From Paenibacillus selenitireducens (GTDB lineage Bacteria; Bacillota; Bacilli; Paenibacillales; Paenibacillaceae): a stretch of 64,000 nucleotides of DNA. This document shows positions 35,928-45,374 of this stretch, piece by piece (position 1 is the first letter of the stretch; each line of letters starts with the position of its first letter). The stretch covers positions 270,554-334,553 of the forward strand of contig NZ_MSZX01000002.1 of NCBI RefSeq assembly GCF_002021565.1. The letters are read 5' to 3'. Position numbers and translations under genes: made by a program. Under the pieces are notes generated by a model. It made no database searches and had not been told where the DNA came from. It saw only the letters and a program-made list of their open reading frames with translations.

Positions 35928-36368
35928 ATGGCGAATTTTAATGGGGAAAAAGTAATTTCAGGAACATTCGGCGAGGCATGGCTCAATGGGGAGTATATTG
36001 CAGAGGTGATGGCGCTTGAGGCGAAAATCGAAATCGAGAAGGAAGATGTGCCGATTGCCGGCAAGTTTGCAACAGACAGTAAGTTCATGGGGTATAAGGG
36101 CAGCGGAACATTGCGTATGCATAAAGCCAATTCCCGCATGATTAAGGTGTTGAGCGACAGCTTAAAGAAAGGCATCAATCCGCGAATCCAGATTACTTCT
36201 AGTGTGGCGGATCCGTCTGCGGATGGTGCGGAACGTATTTTGATTAAGGATGCGAGCTTTAACGATTTATCCTTGATCAACTGGGAATTGAAGAAGAAGG
36301 GTGAGGTGGAAGCGCCGTTTACCTTTACCGATTGGGAAGTGCAGGACTTTATTCAGCCTAGGGGGTAA
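35928..36368 (+). CDS. xkdM: Tail tube (core) protein
   Basis: The 146-residue protein starts MANFNGEKVISGTFGEAWLNGEYIAE and includes KEDVPIAGKFATDSKFMGYKGSGTLRMHK, the XkdM/YqbM-type tube signature. It polymerises into the inner tube. It follows the sheath gene by 14 bases. Full family length. Confidence 0.93.
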   Translation: MANFNGEKVISGTFGEAWLNGEYIAEVMALEAKIEIEKEDVPIAGKFATDSKFMGYKGSGTLRMHKANSRMIKVLSDSLKKGINPRIQITSSVADPSADGAERILIKDASFNDLSLINWELKKKGEVEAPFTFTDWEVQDFIQPRG

Positions 36369-36413
36369 CCTTAGGCTTTTGTTATGACCAAATTTCAAGG
36401 AGGAGATCGAATT

Positions 36414-36836
36414 ATGAGTCAACAATCACTAGATCTATTATTAAAAATGGACAAGTCCAAAATGCAGCGCCCAAGCCGAAAAATCGAGCTTAACCGCCTA
36501 AGTGTGCTCGCAGGGGAGCCTGTTATTTTTACGTGCCAAGCGTTAACGATGGAGGAGTTCGAAGAAGTTCAGGAGGTCTCCGTTTCTTTTGGCAAAAAAG
36601 GAGAGTTAGAAGATTTCAGCACCAATAGTGTGCAGATCTTCACCCTGCTCAAAGGGATCGTGGACCCGAAGCTAACAGATGCGAAGTTGTTGGAATTCTA
36701 CGGCGCACATACGCCCAAACAGCTCATCGAAGATTCCAAGCTCCTGCTTCCTGGAGAAGTGACACAGCTGTATAACGTCATTTCGGATTTGTCGGGCTTT
36801 GGTGAAGAAGCGGTGCAAGAACTAAAAAACGAATAA
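36414..36836 (+). CDS. xkdN: Tail assembly chaperone, short form (gpG-like)
   Basis: The ATG at 36414 follows CAAGGAGGAG; 140 residues (SQQSLDLLLKMDKSKMQRP, LSVLAGEPVIFTCQALTMEEFEEVQEVS). The family binds the tape measure protein during tail assembly. Its last codons are CTA AAA AAC GAA TAA, and the A AAA AAC heptamer at 36824-36830 is a canonical -1 slippery site. A second, longer product is therefore expected, as in lambda gpG/gpGT. Confidence 0.88.
   Translation: MSQQSLDLLLKMDKSKMQRPSRKIELNRLSVLAGEPVIFTCQALTMEEFEEVQEVSVSFGKKGELEDFSTNSVQIFTLLKGIVDPKLTDAKLLEFYGAHTPKQLIEDSKLLLPGEVTQLYNVISDLSGFGEEAVQELKNE
36824..36830 (+). promoter_or_regulatory. Programmed -1 frameshift slippery site
   Basis: A AAA AAC in the xkdN zero frame (CTA AAA AAC). 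After slipping back one base, reading resumes at CGA 36830 and stays open for 63 codons to TAG 37019-37021. Confidence 0.85.
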
Positions 36837-37021
36837 AATCGGACGGCTACTATGAGATGCTCTATTACTATTGGAGCCGCAAAGGCATTCGCCCAAGCGA
36901 GCTTCATAACCTGCCTGCAGGGGAGCAATGGCTGATCCGAGTATTCTATGAGATGGAAATGGAGGAGCGGGAGCGGATTGCGAAGACGGGGAATGTCTGG
37001 GCGACGCTCCCGATGTTCTAG
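36830..37021 (+). CDS. -1 frame extension of the tail chaperone (gpT-like domain)
   Basis: The 63-codon extension (SDGYYEMLYYYWSRKGIRPS... EQWLIRVFYEMEMEERERIA...) has no start codon or ribosome binding site of its own at its head. It is the aromatic, acidic domain typical of the T extension found after XkdN in PBSX-like phages. It is read only by frameshift at 36824-36830, giving a fused protein of about 201 residues. The fused form is expected to be the minor product that recruits tail tube subunits. Confidence 0.85.
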   Translation, partial: RIKSDGYYEMLYYYWSRKGIRPSELHNLPAGEQWLIRVFYEMEMEERERIAKTGNVWATLPMF

Positions 37022-37039
37022 AAGGAGGTGAAGTAAAGA

Positions 37040-38728
37040 ATGGCATGCAGTTCATGTAATAAAGCAAGCAGCGGCGGAGCAGCGAACATTTCGCTGAAGC
37101 ATACGCTTTTTCAAGTGCAGATGGTACAGCGGCAGGTGGACCTGCTGAAGAAATCGATGCGGAACATGCAGATGAATATTCATGTCAAGACGGATATCGT
37201 GCGCAAGCAGGTATTGGATTATAAGGCGAAGATCGAGCGTGACGCGAAGTTCAAGTTCGATTTCGAAATGAATGTGGAGCCGAAGATTATTCTGAATCTA
37301 AAAGAAATGATTAAGAATACGCTGATCTTCATTGGGGCACTCGCATTGCTCAAACTGGCGGTTAAGAAGCTTGGCAGCGGTATTGCGGTGGAGCCGAAGA
37401 TTAATCTGAATCTAAAAGAAATGATTAAGAATACGCTGATCTTTATTGGGGAACTTGCGTTGCTCAAGCTGGCGATTAAGAAGCTTGGCAGCGGCACCGT
37501 GGAGTACAAGATCAAATGTGTTATAGAAAAATGCAAGCCGCCGAAGAGAACAAAGGTGCAGCTTGTGAAGCCGAAATGTCTGAAGCCAAAGGCTGCCGGA
37601 GGAGGCAGTACAGATGGAATTGACCTGCCGCCAAGAAGTGTAAAACACGGTAGTCGACGCAAAAAAACGGCCGGAAGCGGTGGTAAGAGTAAAGGCGGCG
37701 GTCTATTCAGTGGGCTTGGTAAAGGGCTCGGCGGTATTGGAAAGATGTTAAACCCATTCAAAATCATTGGTAAAGTGATTCCGATGTTCCGCTTGCTAGG
37801 CCCTGTGATTTCGAAGTTATCCCCTCTCCTTATTAAGCTGGGGGACGCGTTCCTGAAAGGAATGGGGAAAAGCTCGGGCGTGATTGAGACGGCGAAAAAA
37901 CTGCTGGATTCATTCCAACAAGTACTCGTGAATCTGTTCACGGTCGCGGGTCAGCGGTTTGCTCAATTTTTAGCTTGGTTGCAACCAAAGCTGCCAGCGA
38001 TAACGGGATTCATCTCCGGCGTCATCGCGCAGGCTGTGCAGACATTTGCGCCATTGCTTCCGCCAATTATGCAGATATTCCAGAGCGTTTTTGGTTGGGT
38101 CGTGGAGAATATGCCTGTCTTCCAAGCGGCGATTGGGTCGGTATTTAGCGCATTAGCACCTGTTATTCAGACCGTCGTTAGCGTGTTCCAGATGCTCTGG
38201 GGGATTTGGATGGAGGCATGGCCAACGATCCAGTCCATTCTGGAGTCTGTGTGGGGTGTGGTGAAGCCGATTTTTGATGTCTTCACAACGGTCGTACAAA
38301 TCTTGATGGAAGTCGTTCAAAAGTTGTGGGATAACCTGAAACCTGTATTTGAGATGATCTGGGGCGCTCTGAAGCCCATTATTGACGGAATTGGAGAAAT
38401 GGCCGGCGTCTTCGGCGATTCGCTGAATTGGGTCCTGGAGAAAATAAGCGGCAAGCCTAGCGGCGGGGGAGGATCAAGCGAATCCGATCCGAGCAAGAAA
38501 CATGCAGCAGGATTACTCACGGTCCCGCGGGATAATTATCCCGCCTTACTGCATCGGAACGAAGCGGTCTTAACGGCTCAAGAGGCAAATCAATATCGCA
38601 ACGGTCGAAGCGGTGGCGGGATCACGATCAATCTGAACAATCCGGTAGCGCGCGAAGAGGCAGATTTTAAAAAATGGTCGGTCATGCTTCGTACGGAATT
38701 AGAAAGTGCCGGGTTCAATATGGCTTAA
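37040..38728 (+). CDS. Tail tape measure protein (XkdO position), short
   Basis: The 562-residue protein follows AAGGAGGTG. A basic, helical N-terminal third contains two tandem copies of a 38-residue unit (KEMIKNTLIFIGxLALLKLAxKKLGSG, about residues 79-154). A glycine-rich stretch (GGKSKGGGLFSGLGKGLG) comes next, then long amphipathic helices with repeated FxxxWxxxxP motifs, and a C-terminal AGLLTVPRDNYPALLHRNEAVLTAQEA segment usual at tape measure ends. The short length predicts a short tail. Confidence 0.85.
   Translation: MACSSCNKASSGGAANISLKHTLFQVQMVQRQVDLLKKSMRNMQMNIHVKTDIVRKQVLDYKAKIERDAKFKFDFEMNVEPKIILNLKEMIKNTLIFIGALALLKLAVKKLGSGIAVEPKINLNLKEMIKNTLIFIGELALLKLAIKKLGSGTVEYKIKCVIEKCKPPKRTKVQLVKPKCLKPKAAGGGSTDGIDLPPRSVKHGSRRKKTAGSGGKSKGGGLFSGLGKGLGGIGKMLNPFKIIGKVIPMFRLLGPVISKLSPLLIKLGDAFLKGMGKSSGVIETAKKLLDSFQQVLVNLFTVAGQRFAQFLAWLQPKLPAITGFISGVIAQAVQTFAPLLPPIMQIFQSVFGWVVENMPVFQAAIGSVFSALAPVIQTVVSVFQMLWGIWMEAWPTIQSILESVWGVVKPIFDVFTTVVQILMEVVQKLWDNLKPVFEMIWGALKPIIDGIGEMAGVFGDSLNWVLEKISGKPSGGGGSSESDPSKKHAAGLLTVPRDNYPALLHRNEAVLTAQEANQYRNGRSGGGITINLNNPVAREEADFKKWSVMLRTELESAGFNMA
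37274..37501 (+). repeat. In-frame 114-bp tandem duplication in the tape measure gene
   Basis: 37274-37387 and 37388-37501 are near-identical copies starting GTGGAGCCGAAGATTA; each encodes 38 residues. The few differences are mostly silent or conservative, so the duplication is recent. Tape length sets tail length. Confidence 0.9.
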
Positions 38729-38740
38729 GGGGGACGTGTA

Positions 38741-39376
38741 ATGATTGAATTTTGGCTTACGTTTAATAACAATGAAGAATCCATTTGGTTGCCCGTCCCG
38801 CCGCAGACCTTTGAGGTTCAGACGGGTTTGTGCAATTCAACTGTGACGATTCATGAGCTGGGTGAACTTATGCTGACGGGAAAAAGACGGCTGAAGACGA
38901 TTACGATCAGCAGTTATTTTCCCATCGTCTATGATGGCCTAGGACAATACCAAGCGGCGCCGCCCCCAAGCGGGTTGATCAAGATGATCGAACGTTGGCG
39001 AGATACACAGAAGCCGCTGCGGCTGTTGATTTTGGGACGCGGATTGACGGTGAACGAGGCGATGGTAATTGAGAACTTCTCTTTTTCCCAGAAAAATGGG
39101 CCGGAGGATGTCTACTTCACCTTGGACTTGAAGGAATATCGGTTTACGAAAGTAAAAACGCTCCCGCTGACCGCAAAGGAGGCGAACGAGCTTCGTCCAA
39201 GACCCGCAGACAAACCGATTCCGAAGATTTATGTGGTGCAAAAGGGAGATACCTTCAAGAAAATCTCCAAAAAAGTATATGGAACCGAATCCAGATATAT
39301 TGAAATTCAGCGGATTACGAAGATTGTCGATGAGAGGAAATTGACGGTAGGAATGAAGATTGTCTTAGGCGGTTAG
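38741..39376 (+). CDS. xkdP: LysM-containing baseplate/tube initiator protein
   Basis: The 211-residue protein starts MIEFWLTFNNNEESIWLPVPP. It has RRLKTITISSYFPIVYDG and a C-terminal LysM domain (IYVVQKGDTFKKISKKVYG... LTVGMKIVLGG). This is the XkdP family, linking hub and baseplate, equivalent to T4 gp53/gp48-type LysM proteins. It sits between the tape measure and hub genes as in PBSX. Confidence 0.92.
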   Translation: MIEFWLTFNNNEESIWLPVPPQTFEVQTGLCNSTVTIHELGELMLTGKRRLKTITISSYFPIVYDGLGQYQAAPPPSGLIKMIERWRDTQKPLRLLILGRGLTVNEAMVIENFSFSQKNGPEDVYFTLDLKEYRFTKVKTLPLTAKEANELRPRPADKPIPKIYVVQKGDTFKKISKKVYGTESRYIEIQRITKIVDERKLTVGMKIVLGG

Positions 39377-39387
39377 GAGGGAGGAGC

Positions 39388-40377
39388 ATGCAAATATTTC
39401 ATATTTCCAGGTCGGGGCAGAAATCTGACATTACCGATTTGTTAATTCGCACGACATGGAGCGGGGATATCAAAGAGGTGGCGCGTAAGCTGGAAGTATC
39501 GGTTGCCGTGAACACGAATGATCCCTATTTTCCTAAGCTGTACATGGATCTGGGCGAAATGTTGGTTCTATTCGACGATACGGGGAAGGAATTGTGGCGC
39601 GGTTATATTTTTGCGAAGAGCAAGTCGTTGACAGGGACGGAGACGGCCTATACGGCATATGACGGGCTCATTTATTTGACGAAATCGAAGATTTCGAAAA
39701 ACTTCAAGAGTATGACTGCAGAGCAAATTACCAAGCTGTTGTGTACCGAATTCGGTGTTCCAACGGGGCAGCTTGCCGCGACGAATAAGCCGCAGTCCTT
39801 CGTCCATCATGCGAAAACCGTGTACGAAGCGATTATGACAGGCTATACGTTGGCATCCCATTCGACGAATCGGAAGTATATGCCGAGGATGCGGGAAGGG
39901 AAACTGGATGTCGTACTTCTAGGGGGGCAAGTAGCGAAGCGAATTTTGACGGCGGAGACGGATCTGTTGGAGTCTACGTATGACGAGAGCATCGATGCGA
40001 TGGTGAACCGCGTATTAATCGTGAACGATAAAGGCGGTTTGGAGAAAATTGTGGAGCAAGAGTTGTGGCGCAAGAATTACGGCTTGCTGCAGGACGTGTA
40101 CCAGAGGGAACAAGGGAAAGATGCGAATCAAGAAGCGCGATCGAAGTTATACGGGATGGATCGATGTGTTTCTGTGCAAGTATTGGGCGGAAAAGACGCC
40201 TACGATCTTGTTGCAGGCAATGCCGTGCAGATGATCGAGCATGTGACCGGGCTAACCGGTCTTTTTTATATCGAGAATGATGCCCATTCGTTCGAAAACG
40301 GCACGCATACGTTAAATCTTCGGCTCAATTTCGAGAGCGTCATGGATACGTATGAGCCGGAAGCACAGGGGGTGTAG
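39388..40377 (+). CDS. xkdQ: Baseplate hub protein (gpD/gp27-like)
   Basis: The 329-residue protein starts MQIFHISRSGQKSDITDLLIRTTWSGDIKEVARKLEV-like and has LGEMLVLFDDTGKELWRGYIFAKSKS, AYDGLIYLTKSKISKNF and AEQITKLLCTEFGVP, the XkdQ/YqbQ pattern. The hub forms the base of the tail tube. Preceded by GGAGGGAGGAG. Full length, no defect seen. Confidence 0.9.
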   Translation: MQIFHISRSGQKSDITDLLIRTTWSGDIKEVARKLEVSVAVNTNDPYFPKLYMDLGEMLVLFDDTGKELWRGYIFAKSKSLTGTETAYTAYDGLIYLTKSKISKNFKSMTAEQITKLLCTEFGVPTGQLAATNKPQSFVHHAKTVYEAIMTGYTLASHSTNRKYMPRMREGKLDVVLLGGQVAKRILTAETDLLESTYDESIDAMVNRVLIVNDKGGLEKIVEQELWRKNYGLLQDVYQREQGKDANQEARSKLYGMDRCVSVQVLGGKDAYDLVAGNAVQMIEHVTGLTGLFYIENDAHSFENGTHTLNLRLNFESVMDTYEPEAQGV

Positions 40378-40380
40378 TGG

Positions 40381-40650
40381 ATGTCGGATTTATCTTGGCT
40401 GGTTCAATTTATTCGGGATCAGGGAACAAAGGATCGACCGCCGACCCTGCTGCTTGGGCAAGTGAAAAGTGCGATCCCATCTCTTGTCGTGCAAACGCAG
40501 GGAATGGAGTTGGATCAGGAAGATCTACTGGTCGCGGCTGATTTAATGTTAAAGGACGCCTTATTGTCAGGAGATACAGTGGCCCTCATGCCGCTGGCGC
40601 AAGGACAGCAATTTCTTGTATTAAGCAAGGTGGTGAAGTTGAATGAATGA
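40381..40650 (+). CDS. xkdR: XkdR-like baseplate protein (DUF2577)
   Basis: The 89-residue protein starts MSDLSWLVQFIRDQGTKDRPPTLLLGQVKSAIPSLVVQ and ends in GDTVALMPLAQGQQFLVLSKV, typical of DUF2577. It begins 3 bases after the hub gene stop and overlaps the next gene by 8 bases. It probably forms part of the baseplate hub. Confidence 0.87.
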   Translation: MSDLSWLVQFIRDQGTKDRPPTLLLGQVKSAIPSLVVQTQGMELDQEDLLVAADLMLKDALLSGDTVALMPLAQGQQFLVLSKVVKLNE

Positions 40651-41071
40651 GGTATTTCCGCTGGTTGATATTCCGCCTGAGTTGATGTTATCGAGCCGTG
40701 AGGAGCTGCCGATGTTCCGGGAGTATGCGTGGGATTTCAAGAACGATGAGTTCGTTCTGAAGGATGGGCAGCTCGTGCTGCTGGAAGGGCAGGAAGCGTT
40801 AAGAGTCTGGATCTATAAGGCGCTTCGAACAGAACGTTATCGGTACATGGCGTATTCGTGGGATTACGGCAACGAAATGGAGCAATTGATCGGGAGTACA
40901 TTGTCCCAAGCAGTACAGCATAGCGAAGCGGAAAGATATATTCGTGAAACCTTGCTGGCGCTGCCCTATATTCGAGAGATTCGCGATGTGGAGGTCAGTT
41001 CGGAAAGGGATCAATTCAAGATCGAGTTTACGGTAGAAACCGTGTATGGGGAGGTGAAGACGCGTGTTTGA
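40643..41071 (+). CDS. xkdS: XkdS-like baseplate wedge protein (gp25-like, DUF2634)
   Basis: The 142-residue protein starts MNEVFPLVDIPPEL and carries EYAWDFKNDEFVLKDGQLVLLEGQEALRVWIYKALRTERYRYMAYSWDYGNE, the DUF2634 signature. It is equivalent to T4 gp25, which starts sheath assembly. It overlaps genes on both sides (8 bases each), so translation is coupled. Confidence 0.9.
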   Translation: MNEVFPLVDIPPELMLSSREELPMFREYAWDFKNDEFVLKDGQLVLLEGQEALRVWIYKALRTERYRYMAYSWDYGNEMEQLIGSTLSQAVQHSEAERYIRETLLALPYIREIRDVEVSSERDQFKIEFTVETVYGEVKTRV

Positions 41072-42116
41072 ACAACAGAACAGCGCTTCGATTTTGACGC
41101 GATTGGTAAATGGCTTTAGACCGCAGGGCGTTGCGAAGCAAGAAGGGACGTTTGTCTACGAGGCGATGGCGCCTATGGCGATCGAATTGTCCCAAGCTTA
41201 TACAGATATGGATCGGGTGTTAACTCAAGGTTTTGCACAGACAAGCACTGGGTCGTATCTGGATCTTCGGGCTGGTGAGCATGGAGTAACGCGCAAACCT
41301 CCGATTGCGGCGCATGGCATTGTGCAGGTAAAAGGAGATGTTGGGGTTGTCATTCCAGCAAAGACGGCTTTTGCTACGAAAAATGGATCCATGTTCCTTG
41401 CATTAAGCGATGCCGAGATCGGATCCGCTGGGATGGCGTCAGTGAATGTCGTTGCAGCAGAATCAGGAACAAGCGGGAATATCCCGGCGAATGCCATTGT
41501 GTCCGTGGTGGGAAGTATTCCAGGGATTCAACTGGTACAGAACGAAAACGCGTTTACGGATGGCTATGATGGGGAGACCGATGAGGCATTGCTTGGTCGA
41601 TTGTTAACAAAAGTCCGCAAGCCCGCAACTAGCGGGAATTCCAATCAATATCGCCTATGGGCGATGGAAGTGACGGGCATCTCCGATGCCAAGGTGTTCC
41701 CTTTGTGGAACGGCAACGGTACGGTAAAAGTTGTTCTTTTGGACGATGAGCGGCGAGCGCCTTCGACGGCTCTTGTGACCGAGGTTACGGAGCATATCGC
41801 AGGCGTAAGGCCGATTGGTGCCAACGTGACTGTTGCGGCAGCAACGGAAGTGCCGATGAACCTAGTAGTCGAGGTGGATTTGGTCGCAGGCGTGACGTTG
41901 GAGGAAGCGACGGCTTTGATTTCTAGTGAGGTCCAGCGATATCTGAAGGGATTGTCTTTTACGGATCCAATTGTCCGCTTCGCTCGAATCGCCAACGTGA
42001 TACTGGATACAGCGACCGTTGTCGATTACGGATCACTGAAGATCAATGGGTCAACCGAAAATATCGCCATCCCGGATGGCAGCGTAGCCGTATTAGGGAC
42101 GGTGACCGTGACGTGA
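41064..42116 (+). CDS. xkdT: Baseplate J-like protein (gp6-like wedge)
   Basis: The 350-residue protein starts at GTG 41064 inside the previous gene's end. ILTRLVNGFRPQGVAKQEGTFVYEAMAPMAIELSQAY, LDLRAGEHGVTRKPP, GNIPANAIVSVVGSIPGI and YDGETDEALLGRLLTKVRKPATSGN are classic baseplate J motifs. It forms wedge arms of the contractile baseplate. Confidence 0.94.
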   Translation: MFEQQNSASILTRLVNGFRPQGVAKQEGTFVYEAMAPMAIELSQAYTDMDRVLTQGFAQTSTGSYLDLRAGEHGVTRKPPIAAHGIVQVKGDVGVVIPAKTAFATKNGSMFLALSDAEIGSAGMASVNVVAAESGTSGNIPANAIVSVVGSIPGIQLVQNENAFTDGYDGETDEALLGRLLTKVRKPATSGNSNQYRLWAMEVTGISDAKVFPLWNGNGTVKVVLLDDERRAPSTALVTEVTEHIAGVRPIGANVTVAAATEVPMNLVVEVDLVAGVTLEEATALISSEVQRYLKGLSFTDPIVRFARIANVILDTATVVDYGSLKINGSTENIAIPDGSVAVLGTVTVT

Positions 42117-42673
42117 GCGAGACTGTGAAGGAGAAAATGAAGTCCTATTTGCCAAGCTATTTGTCGGGTTCGGAGATTCTTGGCGCAATGCTGGATACAG
42201 AGGCGGTTGAGGTTAGCGATGTGAACACATCCATTGAAGATGTGCTGAACCAATTCTATATCGATACCGCCACCTGGGGGCTGGATCGGTGGGAGAAGAT
42301 GTGCGGCATCGCGACGGACCTGTCGAAGCCGTTGGATCAGAGGCGTAGCGTGATCAAGTCCAAGCTGCGCGGGATTGGGACGGTGACGGTGGAGCATGTG
42401 AAGAATGTGGCGGAGGCGTTTGCGAATGGGGAGGTGGATGTGGCGGAAGATGTGGCTCATCACATGATTATCGTCACGTTTGTCGGTAAATTAGGGCGAC
42501 CTCCGAATATGGATGATATTAAAAATGCACTCCGAGATATTATTCCAGCGCACCTGGGGATTGAATACGTCTTTAAATATTATCTTTACAACGATCTACT
42601 TGTAGAAAATAAAAAATATGAGAATCTAACAAAGATTTCATACGAGAATTTAATTAACAAGGGGGTATCTTGA
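42113..42673 (+). CDS. xkdU: XkdU/YmfQ-like tail protein (DUF2313)
   Basis: The 186-residue protein starts at GTG 42113 (GTGA overlap). SYLPSYLSGSEILGAMLDTEAVEVSDVNTSIEDVLNQFYIDTATWGLDRWEKMCGI-like order is the DUF2313 pattern (gpI-like). It connects the baseplate to the tail fibre, whose gene overlaps its stop codon. Confidence 0.9.
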   Translation: MSETVKEKMKSYLPSYLSGSEILGAMLDTEAVEVSDVNTSIEDVLNQFYIDTATWGLDRWEKMCGIATDLSKPLDQRRSVIKSKLRGIGTVTVEHVKNVAEAFANGEVDVAEDVAHHMIIVTFVGKLGRPPNMDDIKNALRDIIPAHLGIEYVFKYYLYNDLLVENKKYENLTKISYENLINKGVS

Positions 42674-45363
42674 TGGCAACAACACCCAAATTAAATCTAC
42701 CGCTTATTGACCATACGATGATTGCCGATGTCCCGCGGGATATGAATGCTTTAGCGAATGCGTTGGATGCAAAAGTGGAGACGACAGAGGGAGCACAGGC
42801 AAAGGCAGATCACGTTAAGACCTACGTAGATACGGAATTATTGGAAACAGCGTCAAAACCGTTAAACCTAAACTACGGTAAGCAGATCGTTGAAGCAGAG
42901 AATACGTGTTTGTATGAGCTGACGGGGTTGAAGGGAAGGACGTTGGTGAACCTACTTGGAAGAAGGAGTAATTTTGAGGACGCACTACCAGTGGATAGAA
43001 ATCCATCTTTGGCAATATTCGAACTAGATGCAGAACGAGTCAATAATCTGCGGAGTTTAAAAATAACAAACAAGCATGCAGCAGATAGACGTTTTATGTC
43101 CTTTTTTGATGCAACCTCGGATATTCCCACATTTTACGCAAATAAATATTACCTTTGTGTTGGACATGTAAAACCACTCACAAATCAAACAGTCGTTGAG
43201 ATGGCAGGAACATCATTCTTATGCCCGACAATAAATACGTGGACAAATGTTGTATTAAAGATTAATCCAACCACAGACAAAATGTCTAAAATAAACATCA
43301 TAAGTACAACCGTGAATGACGTGGTGAAAATAGCGGGTTTCAGACTCTTAGAGTTATCTAAAGCCGATTATGATGAAATCGCGACAATGACCGACGACCA
43401 AGTAGTCGCGAAATACCCATACGTTGATTCGTTACAGAATGTGGCTAATCCGTATGTTATCGGATATGGGGAGAATTTGTTGCCGCCATTTACGGAGTGG
43501 TATCCTACCTCACAAATAAACCTGACACCAGTTTCAGCTTATGAAGCTACCGTAAATAAAAAAGATGGGGCTAATTATGCAACCGCAGGGGCTGAGTTAG
43601 TCCTCACGCCTAATACAGATGCACGATTCGCTGTTACTAGAACCGCCAATTTCACAGCGGCGGGTACGTATGGCACATATTTGAATGTGTTTTCGGTTGA
43701 CGGCGCAGGAAACCAGACGCAAATCAGCCTTGCAGACACATCTTATAACACCACTAAGGGGACGCGAGATTTATACTCAACCTTCCGTGTGCCTTCCGAC
43801 AGTGTGTATATACGTGTGATAGTAGGTGTTGATACAATTTCAACTGGAACATTCACATTCAAAAACCCGGTGATTACACTCGGCACAGTCGCCAAACTGT
43901 TCGTACCCCGTCAAGACTCGATGATTAAGCTAACGACGGAACTAGCGTCTAACGTCGACGGTACGGTCACTGACGAATTGTTCGCGAAGGACGGGCAGTA
44001 TTGGAAGTTGGCGAAGTGGAAGAAGGTATTGTCGGATGGATCGTCTATTTCATCACCCGGCATGACCACAAAAACAGGCTATAAAGTATTAGCTCTTACC
44101 CATAATCAAATCGGCGGTCTTCCTGATAATGTCCACGTAAATATTATTGGTGTAAAGTACGATGGAAAAATACTACCGTTCATGGCAGATGCTACCGCTG
44201 GTGTAGACGTGGTAAATATTTATAACAAGACTGTGTATATCTCAGTTTCCAACGCAGACAGCGGATGGGGTGACGCCTACACACCGACAGCCGACGAGAT
44301 CAAGGCGTATTTTAACGGCTATATTATGTTCAATGGCGCAAATGAACAACCGCCGTATAATGGAACAGGCAAAAAGGCATGGATTGCAATAGATGAAGCT
44401 TATCTTGGTTCGTCGGCAACACGTACCGAGGTATGTCCGACGAGCCAAGCACCGAAGGTTGGACGTGCATCTTGGCAACCCTACCAGCTACAATACCAAC
44501 TCGCAACGCCTACCATTGAGCCGATCCCGCACGAAGGCAAGTTAATGTTGCATAATGGTGCGAATCTCATTGAATGCGGTGTAGGCATGGAAGTACACGA
44601 ACATACCAACCCTGCATTTTCAGTAGCTTACGATACTTATGAAATAAATAGTATCGGTAAGAACCCTTTAGTTGCCGTCAATCCACTAAAGAATAAAGTA
44701 TCAAAAATTAGAACTGTTTTTCGTAATAGAGTTCCTGATACAAAGTGGATTTCCAATACTGATGAAAATTCAAATGGGGCCATGCGGGTATTTTGTAAGG
44801 CTTCGGATTACAACACAACAGCAGTTTACCACGTCACCTATACGCGCCTTGAGAATAACGTCCCATTCACTTCAATCAACGGGCAAGTATCTGGGAATAT
44901 ACGCGGGACGGTGAACGATTTAGTCGATAGCGCGACACAGTTGGATACGCGGTTGAGCATTGTTGAGCGCATGAAAGTCATGAAGGATTCCCACGCGTAC
45001 ATCCACCCAACGTTGTTAAATGGGTGGGTTCCTTACGCTGCGACCGCTGGTGACGATCAATCGTATGATACAGCGCGGTACTATAAGGACGGAACGGGTC
45101 GTGTATACATTAGTGGAATCATCAAAGGTGGGGCAATAACAAATGATACGATACTCTTTGTGTTACCAGTCGGGTATCGACCGCATGGACTCGAAACGTT
45201 TGCAACTGTTCGACTTCTGTCATCGGATTTAAGCAACTACAAAGAGGAGTTAACGCGAATCGCTGTAACTTCTGCTGGGGACGTCATGATTAAAAACGTG
45301 TTAGGAACGGCGGGAAATGCGTGGCTGAATCTCTCCGGTATTTCGTTTCAATCCCAAAAATAA
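42673..45363 (+). CDS. Tail fibre / receptor-binding protein
   Basis: The ATG at 42673 overlaps the previous TGA. The 896-residue protein has a conserved N-terminal attachment segment (TTPKLNLPLIDHTMIADVPRDMNALANALDAKV). A long beta-rich shaft contains two carbohydrate-binding-like modules (about residues 300-400 and 450-620), and the C-terminal head has ITNDTILFVLPVGYRPHGLETFATV. It determines target specificity of the tail particle. Length is large compared with the short tape. Confidence 0.88.
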   Translation: MATTPKLNLPLIDHTMIADVPRDMNALANALDAKVETTEGAQAKADHVKTYVDTELLETASKPLNLNYGKQIVEAENTCLYELTGLKGRTLVNLLGRRSNFEDALPVDRNPSLAIFELDAERVNNLRSLKITNKHAADRRFMSFFDATSDIPTFYANKYYLCVGHVKPLTNQTVVEMAGTSFLCPTINTWTNVVLKINPTTDKMSKINIISTTVNDVVKIAGFRLLELSKADYDEIATMTDDQVVAKYPYVDSLQNVANPYVIGYGENLLPPFTEWYPTSQINLTPVSAYEATVNKKDGANYATAGAELVLTPNTDARFAVTRTANFTAAGTYGTYLNVFSVDGAGNQTQISLADTSYNTTKGTRDLYSTFRVPSDSVYIRVIVGVDTISTGTFTFKNPVITLGTVAKLFVPRQDSMIKLTTELASNVDGTVTDELFAKDGQYWKLAKWKKVLSDGSSISSPGMTTKTGYKVLALTHNQIGGLPDNVHVNIIGVKYDGKILPFMADATAGVDVVNIYNKTVYISVSNADSGWGDAYTPTADEIKAYFNGYIMFNGANEQPPYNGTGKKAWIAIDEAYLGSSATRTEVCPTSQAPKVGRASWQPYQLQYQLATPTIEPIPHEGKLMLHNGANLIECGVGMEVHEHTNPAFSVAYDTYEINSIGKNPLVAVNPLKNKVSKIRTVFRNRVPDTKWISNTDENSNGAMRVFCKASDYNTTAVYHVTYTRLENNVPFTSINGQVSGNIRGTVNDLVDSATQLDTRLSIVERMKVMKDSHAYIHPTLLNGWVPYAATAGDDQSYDTARYYKDGTGRVYISGIIKGGAITNDTILFVLPVGYRPHGLETFATVRLLSSDLSNYKEELTRIAVTSAGDVMIKNVLGTAGNAWLNLSGISFQSQK

Positions 45364-45374
45364 GGAGGAAGCAC

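Noticed and set aside
37219..37941. 240-residue minus-strand ORF in the tape measure gene
   Set aside because: Low-complexity Ser/Pro/Phe translation opposite a well-supported phage gene, no RBS.
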